From assembly GCA_947184155.2 (NCBI GenBank), contig CAMXCT020006579.1, positions 310,001 to 374,000 of the forward strand: a DNA stretch of 64,000 nt, read 5' to 3'. The first letter of the stretch is position 1. Each line of letters begins with the position of its first letter. The notes below the pieces were generated by a model, which was not told the origin of the DNA, ran no database searches, and worked only from the letters and a program-made list of their open reading frames with translations. Below are positions 1-60,673 of this stretch, piece after piece. Position numbers and translations under genes: made by a program. The DNA comes from Cladocopium goreaui. Its lineage: Eukaryota; Sar; Dinophyceae; Suessiales; Symbiodiniaceae.

Positions 1-2339
1 ATGATTTTTGGAACAAGGAGGGATCATTCAAGCTGGACTTTTTTTTTTTTAATATCAAGGTTTGGGCTTGCTATTGATACTTTTGGACCTTTCGATTGGA
101 TAGTGTGTCTTACGTAGGAATCTTGCCAGTGAACAGTATGGAATCTTGTTGCGCCAGTGAGTTCTTTGCGTTCATGCATAGTACTGCACCTCATAGAGGA
201 CTTGGAGGCTTTGCATGCTTTGCAGGCTCATTCGGAGCATTGCTCAGTTCAGGTCGAATTCAAGTCGACTGCAGATCCAAGCAAGAGTGTGGTCCTGTCC
301 TCAGGTTCTTGTTCTTTCACCGGATCGAATCTGATGACCAAAGATTCGAAAGAGAACTCGCCGAATGTGGTGTCAGCAAGTGCCACCAAATATACACTTG
401 AACTTTTTGGCACTTTTGGGCACTTTGCATCACTTTGCACATTTTTGCACATCTTTGCACTAGGTGGTGCCGAGAGCATTGGTGGACACTGGCTCATCAG
501 ATTGCGAGTTGCGGGAGGCTGCTACCAGCATTCACTTGGTGTGGAAAACCGGGGGCTGGTGGGTTGGTGCCTTGTCGTTCCTTGTCTCAATTGTTCTGGC
601 TTGATGTGGCTTGGACGATGTCAATTGATTCGGAATTTTCTTGGAGGTCAGTGGCGACAGTTTTCCTCTCTGTGGCTTTTGGCTTGATACTATTGGGCCT
701 TGCAGGGCTTTTTCCAGAAGATCCAGCCGCTCCGAAGCATTCAGCAGGGAGTCCTGTACGAGACCGTCACAGGAGCTGAGGTGGGACTTTTGTCGCAGAA
801 AGCCATGGAAAACTAACCGAAATCTTTCTTTGTCACAGGTTGTGTCTTGGATCTTGACAGACATGACAGGCTTATGACGTCTACGAGGCTGGACAGACAC
901 AAATTGTTTATACCCAGAATTGAGTCGCATAGCTTGGAACAGGTCGCTTCCAGTCGCATTGACTTAACTTCTGCAGGTTGAGATCTCCATTTTGGGGAAG
1001 AGAGGAGTTGTGTGAATCTTGGGATAGACGGATTTTCAATATCGATTGAGTCGATTCCCAAAAAATCTTCACGGGCACAAGGCCGCCTTGACCTTGGTGC
1101 CGGAGTCCCGCTTCTCCCCTGATGCAGAGGAGCGCACAACAATACCCTGGCAAAACACATTCTGAAAGAGTTTGAGGTCTGCCAGTGTATCTGTATGCAC
1201 AAAGGCATGAGCAGAACATAAGCAAAACACTTGTGTGTTGGACAGTTCCACGTTGACAGCTCCCACCGGGTATGGCCAAGCCAATGAGAGATTCAACTAT
1301 TAGTTGCTACCTTAACCGTATCGAACTCTGGCAAGGACGCGTGCACTGATGATGCAATCGTTGGACACATGGCCTTGGTGACTTCGATTAAGATTTGTCC
1401 AGTGCATGCTACATTTTCCACCGGCACAGACCAAGGCCGCTTTGGGCTTGTTGGTGGATCCTGCTCATCAGCGAGTCTTGAGGCCTGAAGACTTGACGCT
1501 TGGCACGACTCTACAAAACACAGACATGATAAACTGATAATATGAATGGTTTTGAAAAAACAATCCTGAGGTATTTGGGTTTGTCCAAATATGGTGGATA
1601 CCCCAAATGGCAATTTTATGGGGAACACGACGATGAACCCTGAGATTTGGGATACTATTTTTTCAGACAAATCAACTTCGATCATTGCGTTCCTCCACTT
1701 CCCAGGAGAAGTCCAGAGCTTTGACGTCGACTTGGACTTCAGCATGATGGTTGCTTCAAGGATTTTGCCTCAGCCAGAAAGGGAACAGCATGACACGATT
1801 CTCGCATGATCGACGGTGGCAATTTACTCATCTGCCACTTGCTTTGCCAAGAGTTCCCCTATCAGAAGGTCTTCCCCAACGAGCCCACGGAGCTTGATCG
1901 CGTCAGACTGTGGTGGCAGTGATACTGGAGATCTTCAAGCCTTCGAGCTCCAAAATTTCTGAGGGCTGAACGAATCATGCCCAAAGGAGACCTCCGGTAC
2001 TTTCCAGGGAGTTAGGCGAAGATGTTGCAGACAAGAAAAAAATAGAAAGAACGTGGCAGAGCACAAGGGACACTTTTCATTTCCCAGCAGGGGTCTGACG
2101 GGCATCGGCAGTGGCTTTGACCTAAAACGTTGTTGGAGCAATGACGCTGTTGTCACAGAAAGTTTGAGGTGCCAAGTGCTGGCTACAGGGCCAGACAGGC
2201 TGCAACAGCAGCGGCTCCTGCATGGGACTCAGCAGCCAATCCAGTGATTGCATGGAATATTTTTCATCAGGGACCTGATGAAACTGATGAGAAGGACATG
2301 TGCACCGGTCTAACAGACCTGCGTAACGTGGATAACACT
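1..2339. other. 5' flank without a recognised gene
   Basis: I recognise no conserved protein here. Short open stretches exist on both strands, the longest 176 codons (157-687, +), but none shows a family motif. EF-G needs exons upstream of 4669 for its start codon and mitochondrial presequence. They could lie here or before the window, and I could not place them. Confidence 0.4.
1577..1672. mobile_element. Foldback (MITE-like) element, GTCTGAAAAT family
   Basis: The left end reads GGGTTTGTCCAAATATGG and the right end ATTTTTTCAGACAAATC, which are diverged inverted repeats around a short spacer. The ends resemble those of the copies at 34222-34341 and 52411-52518, whose interiors also match each other. 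It is a degraded copy with no coding capacity. Confidence 0.45.
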
Positions 2340-2520
2340 GGAACCAGGGAATATAAATACATTCGCACAAGGCGGTGGCGGGAGTTTCAAGGATAGGACA
2401 CTACAGGAGAGGTGAGTTGTTGCGATGCATGGATGGCCGAGCGAATCCACCGATGGATCGAAAGGTGGTTGGAGTTGTGTTTTTTGGAGTGGTTGCAATG
2501 TGTCACCTCACCCACAACTG
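2340..2520 (-). repeat. Family B conserved flank, copy 1
   Basis: On the reverse strand this matches the conserved flanks at 47930-48115 and 59760-59943. Shared words are CCACCGCCTTG, GGATTCGCTCGGCCATCC-like text and a CTCCAACCACCTTTC-like word. In each copy it joins directly to a CTACAACTACA-type minisatellite. Confidence 0.7.
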
Positions 2521-3245
2521 CTTGATCTAGTGTGGTGTAGCGCAGCTGTAGTTGTAGTGTAGTGTAGTGGAGTTGTAGTTGTAAGTTGTAGTTGTAAGTT
2601 GTAGTTGTAAGTTGTAGTTGTAAGTTGTAGTTGTAAGTTGTAGTTGTAATGTAATTAGTGTAGTGTAGTCGCAGTTGCAGTTGCAGTTGTAGTTGTGGTG
2701 TGGTGTAATTAGCGTAGTGTATTGTAGTGTACTGTAGTGGTGTGTACTGTAGTGCGGTACAGTGTAGAGTAGTGTAGTCTAGTGTAGTGCAGTGTAAAGT
2801 AGTGTAAATGTAGTTGTAGTTGTAGCGCAATGTAGTGTAATTAATGTAGTGTAGTGTAGTGCAATGTAGTGGCAGTTGTAATTGTAGTCGCAAGTGCGGT
2901 TGTAGTTGTAGTGCAATGTAGTGAGTGTAGTGCAGTGTTGTGTAATGTAGTGTAGTTGTAGTTGTATTTGTAGTTGTAGTGTGCTGCAGTTTAGACGGTG
3001 TAGTGTAGTGTAATGTAGAGTAGTTGTAATTTGCAAGTGTATTTGTAGCTGTGGTGGTGGTGGTGGTAGTAGTAGTAGTAGTAGTTGTTGTTGTTGTTGT
3101 TGTTGTTGTGGAATTAATGTAGTGTAGTGTAATTATATAAATGTAATTAGTGTAGTTACTGTAGTGTAGTAATTAGTGTCGGGTAATGTAGCGTAGTATA
3201 TTTGTAGTAGTAGTAGTAGTGTAGTGGTAGTGGTAGTGGTAGTGG
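2521..3245. repeat. GTAGTTGTAGTG minisatellite of family B, copy 1
   Basis: Short G/T-rich words (GTAGTTGTA, GTAGTGTAGT) are repeated irregularly for about 0.7 kb and end in pure TAG and TTG trinucleotide runs near 3060-3110 and 3200-3250. Reverse-strand open frames through it, rich in Thr, Tyr and Leu, are products of the repeat and not genes. Confidence 0.85.
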
Positions 3246-3256
3246 TAGTGGTAGTT

Positions 3257-3363
3257 GTCTATCTATCTATCTATCTATCTTATCTTATCCTATCCTATCT
3301 TATCTTATCTTATCTTATCGTATCGTATCTTATCTATCTATCTATCTATCTATCTCTCTATCT
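3257..3363. repeat. TATC/TCTA microsatellite
   Basis: A run of TCTA units with TATCT variants separates family B copy 1 from family A copy 1. Confidence 0.9.
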
Positions 3364-4460
3364 GCATCCTTGAAAAAGAAGCTATTCTGCGAGACGTCCT
3401 CAGTTTTTTAACTTGACAACATCAAAAACGCAGCAATGATGCGAGACATCGTCAATTTTTGAACTTGACAACGTCAAAAACGAGACAAGTCTGCGAGACT
3501 TCCTCATTTTTCGAAGTTGACAACATCAAAAACGAAACAATTCTGCGAGACTTCCTTCAAAAATGGAAAGTTGAGTGCAGAGCTGACGGGCTCGTGCCAA
3601 TGCGTTTTGCGACTTTTCCATTCCATCTGTCTAAAGTACTGCGCTTGCCATGAAAAGTGAGGCCAGGTCCAGGTCATGCGAAGTGCTGCACCTGTCACGC
3701 AAAATTATCTTAGCAAACCTGAAGGCTCTCAGGAAGTCAGCGCCCTGACCTCCGAACATCTCTGATGAACATGTCTCTTGTACTTTGCCTGGCACGCAAA
3801 ATGCATCTTTGCTCTTCCAATGTCCCACGCCTGTCAACGCTTTTAAAACTGCTACAAGCCCCACGTTTTGCTCACTTTTGACGACAAGGTGCACAATCCC
3901 CTGCGCCTGCCACGCGAAACGACATCTGAACGTCCAAGAGTGGAACATGGTGTGTTTTATACATTTTGACTTTGAAATGTGCTTCGCGCCACAATGGCGT
4001 GCACTTTTTCATTATCTCAACTTCCAAAAGTGGTCCTACGCTGGTGTGCTTTGTACATTTTGACTTGGAAATGTGCTTCGCGCCACAACGGCGTGCACTT
4101 TTTGCACATCACAACTTCCAAAAGTGGTCCGGAGCTGGTGTGTTTTGTATATTTTCGCTTGGAAATATGCTTCGTGCCACAACGGCGTGCAAATTTTCAT
4201 CTCTCATCTGTCCAGATGGCTCCGTGCCCGCCGCTTTAGCGAGCCTACTTTTCGACCCTCTGAACCACAAATCATTGGAAAAACGCAATGTTTCGCGACT
4301 TTTCTACCTCTTCGCGCGCCCTGACTCTTTCTCTTCTCCGATCTTCTTTCTTCTTCTCTTCTCTTCTCTTCTCTTCTCTGATTGTTCCCACCTCTGCTTT
4401 TCCATTTGTCCATATTGTCGGAAGTCTGACTCTAAACTTCCTTCGAACAGGTAATTATAT
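3364..4460 (+). repeat. Dispersed composite repeat family A, copy 1
   Basis: Blocks in order: a 'TTGACAACATCAAAAACG' block in about three units; a block with 'CAGCGCCCTGACC' and 'CATGTCTCTTGTACT'; about three tandem units of 94 bp, each with CTTCCAAAAGTGGTCC and TGTGCTTCGCGCCACAA; a block with 'CCGCCGCTTTAGCGAGCC'; a CTTCTCTTCT tract; and a closing 'CCATATTGTCGGAAG'. The same blocks recur at 45969-47690 and 55990-57530. The frames that stay open follow the repeat and carry no recognised domain. Confidence 0.8.
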
Positions 4461-4668
4461 CATTCATTTAATTTATCATAGTATGCAGCAGTTTGCATGA
4501 ATTATATTACCTTGTAATTATCCTATATAGATCACCAAAAGTCACAGTAATTGTAGAGCACATTCCATAGGCCACATTCCATTGCTGACCTCAGCAATGA
4601 GACGCCTTTAATTTGTGGCTGCTGCTTTAGTGTGCTTTAGTAGCATTTTGGTTTCCCCATTCCTTCAG

Positions 4669-53843
<49,175 letters not shown>

Positions 53844-53939
53844 GCCGGGATTGCAGAAGTGAGTTGTTTGATCAGTGGACAAATGAGGTGGGGAGAGATA
53901 AAGGGATGTGCGCAAAGCCTACCGAGTGAAAACATTGCG

Positions 53940-55870
53940 ACACTCCTATAGCCAGATTGGGTTCTGTGCCGCGGCTTTTCTGTTCAGAACTCTGCACGTT
54001 TAACCTCTGAAAGGTACCATTTCTCAAAAATCCGAAAGCTACTTGCAAAGAACCCAGGGTTGCAGGCCAGTAGGCGATGATTACATCATAAATCCAATGT
54101 AGCGTCAGCCAAGCAGACCATCAGGACCCTCAGCACTTTTTGACAAACCCAGAGCAGTGTGTAGTTGCGTTGCCATAGGGTGGGTGCCCGATGTGAGCAG
54201 CGGTTGCTTGATGGAACGTCTTCAGACCAGGACATTTTTCGATAAAGGCATGTGGGCCGTGTTGTTGGAAAAAGATGGAAAAGGTGCAACATACTCAGTT
54301 TCAAAGTTTTTCAAACACCCTGGTGTTTTAATAAATATATTTCAATCGGAAGATTATCTATCAACGGGATTTAGCATGGTTTAACCATCGATGGTAGAGG
54401 TCTAGAAATGGACACTTATTGTCCTCTTGGGTCAGCCGAGGTCACAAGGTGGAGACACCATGAACTGATCGTAGTCGATTTCGCTCATTCAGCCAACATC
54501 TATCACCATTTGCAGTCCTTCCATGTCGGGTGGCTTTGCGGGAGCAGTGAATTGGCCCAAACATGTCCAAACCTAGGCCGTTGGCAGCAAGTGATTTGAG
54601 ATCGGTAGTGAATTATATGGGTCATCGCACTGATGACGTGGAATTCAAATGTTTGGCCTTTTTTTGGAAGAATTGTGGTGACCCATGGTGAGTCACAAAG
54701 GCGACACCTTTGCGTCGGGTTGCCACCACTGGCGAGACTGCATTTGGATGGCAGGTTTTTGAAGAAATTCCAACAGGAAATCCAGGGGCGAAGATATGTG
54801 AACACCCCAACATGCCCTGAAACCATATTGTATTTTGTTGCATGATTAAATGCCTCTGGAAGTTTCTTGCAGCATATGCAATCCCAACACCACCCGATCA
54901 GTTAAGATGTAAGTCGACATCAATGTGAAACACTTACAGTCTAACTATGAGGCTTTGGATGAAAAAGCAAGGGCTTCAAGACCCCAGGAAATATCAATGG
55001 CTAACCACCTACGAATGCACAGAGGCCTCCAAGAATGACCGCCGCAGATGCAATAAATTGACATGGTTTTCCGTGATTGAACCGGTTTTCCGCTGTCTCT
55101 TTTGATAGACAGGAGAGCACATGTCCATGGACCACCATGTGAACATGATGCAAAGACAAGCAACTTAGAGGGCCAAGAGACCCGGAAGTTCTGCGTCTCT
55201 TCGGCTGACAATGACTTCGAAGGTGTGCACACACCGCACAGAGCGACTTGGTCAAAGGTAGCCAAAGCTGTGGATGTCTGACACCGCGCAGCAAACTGGG
55301 GTCGATGGCTGGGGGCCAATTCCATTGAGCGACATGTTGAGGGGAGAGGTGGCCTACAGTATTGATGGCCAGCGCAAAAGGCAAGCCGTGGGCAAGACAT
55401 TACGACTCTTCTAACCAGATTGGACGATTGCTGCAGCTTTTGTGATCAGAGCCTTTAGGATTGACCTCCAAAAGTACTGTTTCTCAGCTAGGCTCCACAC
55501 CAAACATGTTGCATTGTTCTTGGGGATGAGCCTCAAGTAGCAGAAAGCCCCTTGCTAAGAAACCAGGGCTTCAGGATGCGTCAGGCCAGGATTAGATTAG
55601 ATGACTTCCAGATGGCTGCAAGATTTGAAGTACAAACATCAACCATTCCGAGGTCAAATCAGATTTTTTTTTCGACCTTTTTCCAAACCCACAGCTGTGT
55701 GCTGTCGCCGCTGCTGCATTTAGCACCAATGGCGTGGTTGCGTTGCAATGGATACAGTGGATACCAGCCCGACTGAGCAGTGGTTGCGAGAGGTTCTGGA
55801 TCCATGTGAGGAGAAGTCCCCAGCGGTTGCTTGACGGAAAGGAACGTCTTCAAATGATTGGATATTTTTG
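53940..55870. repeat. Diverged duplicated segment (about 53945-54270 and 55405-55870)
   Basis: Both parts share, in order, CCAGATTG, a 'CTTTTSTGWTCAGA' word, GACCTCYRAAAG-like text, TTTCTCA, a GCCAGG or AGGCCAG word, TTTTTTTCGACC or CACTTTTTGAC, GGTTGCTTGAYGGAA and AACGTCTTCA. The second is longer. No recognised protein. The DNA between them holds a 151-codon reverse frame without a family match. Confidence 0.45.
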
Positions 55871-55989
55871 CCAACAAAACTGGGTGTGGATTGCTGGAAA
55901 AAGTACGTAGTATAATATACTGTCACAATATACTCACTCAGAGAGATTGGTTGCGGATCCGGATCGAAGCTTAAAATATCATAGTCATA

Positions 55990-57530
55990 GTCAATCATCG
56001 TCAATTATCGAAGGGAAGTTAAGAAGTCAAACTTCCGACAATATGGACAGATGGAAAAGCAGAGGCGGGAAGAGTCAGAGAAGAGAAGAGAAGAAGAGAG
56101 AAGATCAGAGAAGAGAAAGAGTCAGAAGAAAGAAGATGCAGGTGCGCGAAAAGGTAGAAAAGTCGCGAAGCATTGTGTTTTTCCCCAACAGCGTAAGCTA
56201 ATGGGGTCTTCAGCCCAGAATAGCTCCGGTGTGCACTGGTGCAGGTGCCGGGTCAGGTTCAACGCGGAGAAGGCTCCGAAGGTTCCGGGAGAAGGTCTGG
56301 GAGGCTTTGGTGCAGAGCCAGGTCAGGCTCAACAGGGTTGCGGAGAAGGTTCCGGAGAAGGTCTGGGAGGCTTTGGTGCAAAGCCAGGTAAGGTTCAACA
56401 GGGTTCCGAAGAAGGTCTGGGAGGCTTTGCAAGGTCAGGTTCAACAGGGTTCCGGAGAAGGTTCCGGAGAAGGTTCCGGAGAAAGTGCGGGAGGGTTTGG
56501 TGCAGAGCCAGGTTGGGTTTAACAGGGTTCCGGAGAAGGTTTTGGAGAAGGTTCCGGAGAAGGCTCAGGCTTTGGTGCAGAGCCAGGTCGGGTTCAACAG
56601 GGTTCCGGAGAAGGTTCCGGAGAAGGTTCCGGAGAAGGTCTGGGAGGCCTTGGTGCCAGAGCCAGGTCAGGTTCAACAGGATTTGCGGCCATTTAATTCA
56701 CGGAAACCCAGTTGAGGTGTTTCCAGCGCTTGGCTTGGCAGCTCGCTTCAGAAAGATTGTCGCTCCGCCGGGTCGAAAAGTAGGCTCGCTAAAGCGGCGG
56801 GTGCGGAGCCATCTGGCAGATGAGAGATGAAAAATTGCACGCCGTTGTGGCGCGAAGCACATTTCCAAGTCAAGATGTACAAAGCACACCATGCTCGGAC
56901 CACTTTTGGAAGTTGAGATGTCTAAAAAGTATTAAAAAGTGCACTCCGTTGTGGCGCGAAGCACATTCCGAAGTCAAAATGTACAAAGCACCTCAGCTTC
57001 GGAGCGCTTTTAGAAGTTGCGCTGTCGAAAAAGTGCACGCCGTCGTGGCGCGAAGCACATTTCCAAGCCAAAAGTGTTACAAACTGACGGCCCCGGACCA
57101 CTGTTGGACGTTCAGATGTCGTTTCGCGTGGCAGGCGCAGTGCAAGAGACATGTTCATCAGAGATGTTAGGAGGTCAGGGCGCTGATTTCCTGAGAGGGG
57201 CTGCCATCTTGCAGCATCAGATCTTCAGGTTTGCTAAGATGATTTTGCGTGACAGGTGCAGCACTTCGTATGACCTGGCATCACTTTTTCGTGGCAGGCG
57301 CAGTGCTTTAGACAGATGGAGTGGAAACGTCGCAAAAAGCATTGGTACCAGCCCGACAGCTCTGCACTGAACTTCCATGTTTAAAGGAAGTCTCGCAAAA
57401 TTCCTTCGTTTTTGATGTTGTCAACTTTGAAAAATGAGGAAGTCTCGCAGAATTGCTGCGTTTTTGATGTTGTCAAGTTCAAAAACTGAGGAAGTCTCGC
57501 AGAATAGCTTCATTTTCACGCTTGCAGATA
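55990..57530 (-). repeat. Family A copy 4 (-), interrupted by a GC-rich minisatellite
   Basis: Reverse-order family A blocks: CTTCCGACAATATGGACAG, a GAGAAGAGAAG tract, GGCTCGCTAAAGCGGCGG (56784), about three 94-bp units (56830-57080), CAGGGCGCTGATTTCC and the GATGTTGTCAA block (57410-57520). Compared with copy 2, about 600 bp are inserted between GTGTTTTTCC and GGGTCGAAAAG. Confidence 0.85.
56225..56690 (+). repeat. GGTTCCGGAGAAGGT GC-rich minisatellite
   Basis: Units combine GGTTCCGGAGAAGGT, CTGGGAGGCTTTGGTGCAGA and GCCAGGTCAGGTTCAACAG. The forward frame (Gly/Glu/Phe-rich) and the reverse frame (Leu/Pro-rich) stay open because the sub-unit is 15 bp. I treat it as non-coding. Confidence 0.85.
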
Positions 57531-57570
57531 GACAGATCGATAGATCGACAACTACAACTGCAATTGCCAG

Positions 57571-57604
57571 AATCCGCCCGCACCGAAGGTGCTGGGGCGT
57601 GATC
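57571..57604. repeat. GCACCGAAGGTGC hairpin
   Basis: CCGCCCGCACCGAAGGTGCT is the near reverse complement of 7755-7774 (GGCACCTTCGGTGCGGGCGG). The short perfect stem GCACC-GAA-GGTGC recalls mobile short palindromes. Confidence 0.55.
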
Positions 57605-57699
57605 GTCCGGATGGCACTCGTAAAAGGTTACAGGTTTACCTGGGGGGGGGGCATTTTTCGGCCAAAACCTCCTGTTTTTGATAGGTCGTGACGCTCGCC

Positions 57700-58180
57700 T
57701 TCAAAAAACACTGTAAAAAACAGTACGGAAGACACCTGTTCGTGAACGCGCCCGTCCAAAATCGGCAAGCGAAAAGTGAAAAAACCCGTGTTTTTCAACT
57801 TTTTGACCTCAATTTTTTGGTTTGCAACATCTTTTTTTGCGGTTCCGCAGGTGGCCTGGCCCGGAGGCGGATTTTTGAGTTTTTGGACCCGTTTTCGGAC
57901 TGATTTTCGTCGTTTTGTGATAGCAGAAACACTGGTTTTTACAGTGTTTTTCTGTTTTCTGCATGCTTGACGGCTAGCTTCAAAACTTCCAAAAACCTCG
58001 TAAATTACGCTGTTTTATGTTACGGTGTGAATGAAAACATCGTAAATACCAGTGTTTTTTGACGTTGGTTAAAAAAACACTGTAAATTACAGTGTTTTTG
58101 GCCACCTGACCCTCAAAAACCATGGTATTTGCAGTGGTTTCTGCTTCTCACCGCGCAAAAACACTGTAAATAACAGCAAT
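57700..58180. repeat. Array of ACACTGTAA...TTACAGTGT palindromic words
   Basis: Imperfect copies lie at 57703 (AAAAAACACTGTAAAAAA), 57929 (GAAACACTGGTTTTTACAG), 58046, 58075 (best copy, ACACTGTAAATTACAGTGT), 58117 and 58158. They are spaced irregularly in T-rich DNA with no clear gene. Confidence 0.7.
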
Positions 58181-58309
58181 TTCGCCGTTTTTTCATGTTT
58201 TTCGTTATTTTTTGAACTGCGTTGGTCCGCTATACATGGCTATCAAATTCTTCGCGTTTTTTTTTCCGACAATCAGTACTTTCGGATGCTTTTGGTCTCA
58301 ATGGCCGAC

Positions 58310-58470
58310 ATCATTGGCAGTTACGAGCGGTCGCGAAGGTGTGAGAACAACATCGTTCAAACCGTGGCGGCCGCACAGGGGTTCTTGTCGCGGAGCGACG
58401 GCAATAGAAGAGAACTCAAGTAGAAGAGCCCAACGATGCGGTGCGGGCGGTTGCCGTCGCGAAGCGACGT
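58310..58470. other. GC-rich tract with GTCGCGAAGCGAC palindromes
   Basis: GTCGCGGAGCGACGGC (58388) and GCCGTCGCGAAGCGACG (58452) are short palindromic words; a related TCGCTTCGCGACGA lies at 6001. No protein is seen. Confidence 0.5.
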
Positions 58471-58479
58471 GAATTACCA

Positions 58480-58954
58480 CTACACTACACTACTACAACT
58501 ACAAATACAAATGCACATATACCACGCTACATTACACTACACTAATTACATCTAATTACACCTAATTTACATCTAATTACATCTAATTACACTACACTAC
58601 ACTAATTACATTACATTACATTACATTTACATTACATTACATTTACATTTACATGTACATTTACATTTAATTTACATTTACATGTACATTTACATTTACA
58701 TATACATTCACTTTTACATTTACATTTACATTTACATTTACTTTACTTTACACTACATTTACATTTACACTTACATTTACATTTACATTTAATTACATTA
58801 CGTTACATTACATTACATTACATTACATTACAACAACAACAACTACTACTACAACAACAACAGCAACAACAACAACAACAACACCAACACCAACACCAAC
58901 ACCAACACCAACACCAACACCAACACCAACACCAACACCAACACCAACACCACC

Positions 58955-58986
<32 letters not shown>

Positions 58987-59943
58987 CAACAACCACGACG
59001 ACGACGACGACGACAACAACAACACCACCATCACCACCACCACCACCACCTCCTCCTGCTAGTGCTACTGCTACTGCTACTGCTGCTGCTGCTGCTACAG
59101 CTACTGCTGCTACTACTACTGCTGCTGCTGCTACTGCTACTACTAGTACTACTGCTACTACTACTACTGCTGCTGCTACTACTACTACCACCACTACTAC
59201 TACTACTCCTCCTACTACTCCAACTGCTACTGCTACAACTGCAACTGCAACTGCAACTACAACTACAATTACAACTACACTACCTTACACTACACTACCC
59301 TAATTACGCTGCAGCACACTACAGCTACAAATACAAACGCAACTACAGTACATTACACAACACTACGCTACACTACACTATGCTAATTACATTACATTAC
59401 GCTACAACTACAGACACAGCTACAACCGCACTACATTTCACTACACTACACTAATTACATTACACTACAACTGCAACTGCGACTGCAGCTACAACTACTA
59501 CATTGCACTACGCTACGCTACGCTAATTACAGTACACTAGAATCTAGCTACAACAACACTACTTTACACTACATTACCTACATTACACTAGGCTACACTA
59601 CACTATACCGTTTGCCACACTACAGTACACTACACTACACCAATTACACCACACAACAACTACAACTGCAACAGCAACTGCGACTACACTACGCTAATTG
59701 CACTACATTACAACTACAATTCCACTACACTACACTACAACTACAACTGCGCTACAGAACGCTACATCCAGCAGTTGCGGTGAGGTGACCACTGCAACCG
59801 TTGCAACCACGCCAAAAATCACAACTCCAACCACCTTTCGGTCCATCAGTGGATTCGCTCTGCCATCCGTGATTCACAGCAACCAACCTCTCCTATAGGT
59901 CTGCTATTTTGAAATTTCCGCCACCGCCTTGCGCGGTACTACT
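58480..59943 (+). repeat. Family B copy 3 (long minisatellite plus conserved flank)
   Basis: CTACACTACA and TTACATTTACA words, CAACACCAACACC and CTACTGCTGC runs fill 58480-59750. The conserved flank (CCAGCAGTTGCGGTGAGGTG to CCGCCACCGCCTTGCGCGG) ends at 59943 with ACTGGTAG, directly before a coding-like frame. The flank may therefore supply a splice acceptor. Confidence 0.85.
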
Positions 59944-60480
59944 GGTAGTCAGCTTATGCATGGTGAATGGGATGCGTGGCTCTCACCTCCCGAGGCTCGT
60001 GAAGGATTCTTGGGATGGATCCGCTCCTTGAGCTTTCGAAGATCGGTGAGTGAGAACAGCGAGGCGAATGAGGATCCGCCCGTTGAATGTCCAGAACTAG
60101 CACCATACCCTCTGTCAGAAGACACTAAGGACAGGGTTGGAACACCTCGTACTTTACTGAGGACATTCCCAGAGCCTAAAACTCACCAAGGTTCCTGTTG
60201 CAGTTGGAAATATAGTGATGTTTTGTGTCATGCCCTGGATCATCTCACGTTTTTCTCCAGTCATTTCGGAAGTCGCCAGGACAACCAGTGCTCCTTCCTA
60301 CTGCAAGGAAAGGAAGGTGATGAGGACAGGCCCCGCTGCTGGTTGTTCCTGTTAGCCTTGAATCCCTTCGGCGGTCGGCAGATGAAGCAGCTCTTGGATG
60401 AAGCCAAGGAAGTGACCCGGTGGAGTCGGTGGAGATGGAACCATGGGAAAATATTGGATGGGAAACTCATCGAATTTTGA
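59944..60480 (+). CDS. Probable upstream exon(s), perhaps of the Fab1-like gene
   Basis: The frame reads GEWDAWLSPPEAREGFLGWI and then RSLSFRR, with protein-like composition, and is open to a stop at 60478-60480. Likely donors are GTGAGTGAG (60049) and GTTCCTGTT (60191), so the open frame is probably exon plus intron. A second piece reads LALNPFGGRQMKQLLDEAKE (60354 onward). No domain is recognised. Position and strand suggest it precedes the Fab1 region, but it could be another gene. Confidence 0.4.
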   Translation, partial: GSQLMHGEWDAWLSPPEAREGFLGWIRSLSFRRSVSENSEANEDPPVECPELAPYPLSEDTKDRVGTPRTLLRTFPEPKTHQGSCCSWKYSDVLCHALDHLTFFSSHFGSRQDNQCSFLLQGKEGDEDRPRCWLFLLALNPFGGRQMKQLLDEAKEVTRWSRWRWNHGKILDGKLIEF

Positions 60481-60673
60481 CTGAAGAACTGAAGAACCCC
60501 AGTTTCTTAATATGCAGGGAACGCCCTTTTTAAACAGTAAAACATTTTTTTTTCGGGGTAACCCCCGAGTTCAATCCGGGGGTGACACTACAAAGAAATG
60601 GAGAATATCTCTTGCTTGGATTACCGGAGGGTACTTTCTTGATGCTAGTTATGCTGGCGATGTCTTTTGGGCA

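Noticed and set aside
54945-55400. 151-codon reverse-strand frame
   Set aside because: No recognisable motif; all firm genes are on the + strand, and it lies between duplicated non-coding segments.
56051-56830. 259-codon frame, Arg/Gly-rich
   Set aside because: It runs through family A repeat blocks and the GC-rich minisatellite, with no domain and competing frames of similar length.
58823-59454. Val/Gly or Leu-rich frames
   Set aside because: Translation of CAACACCAACACC and CTACTGCTGC repeats.
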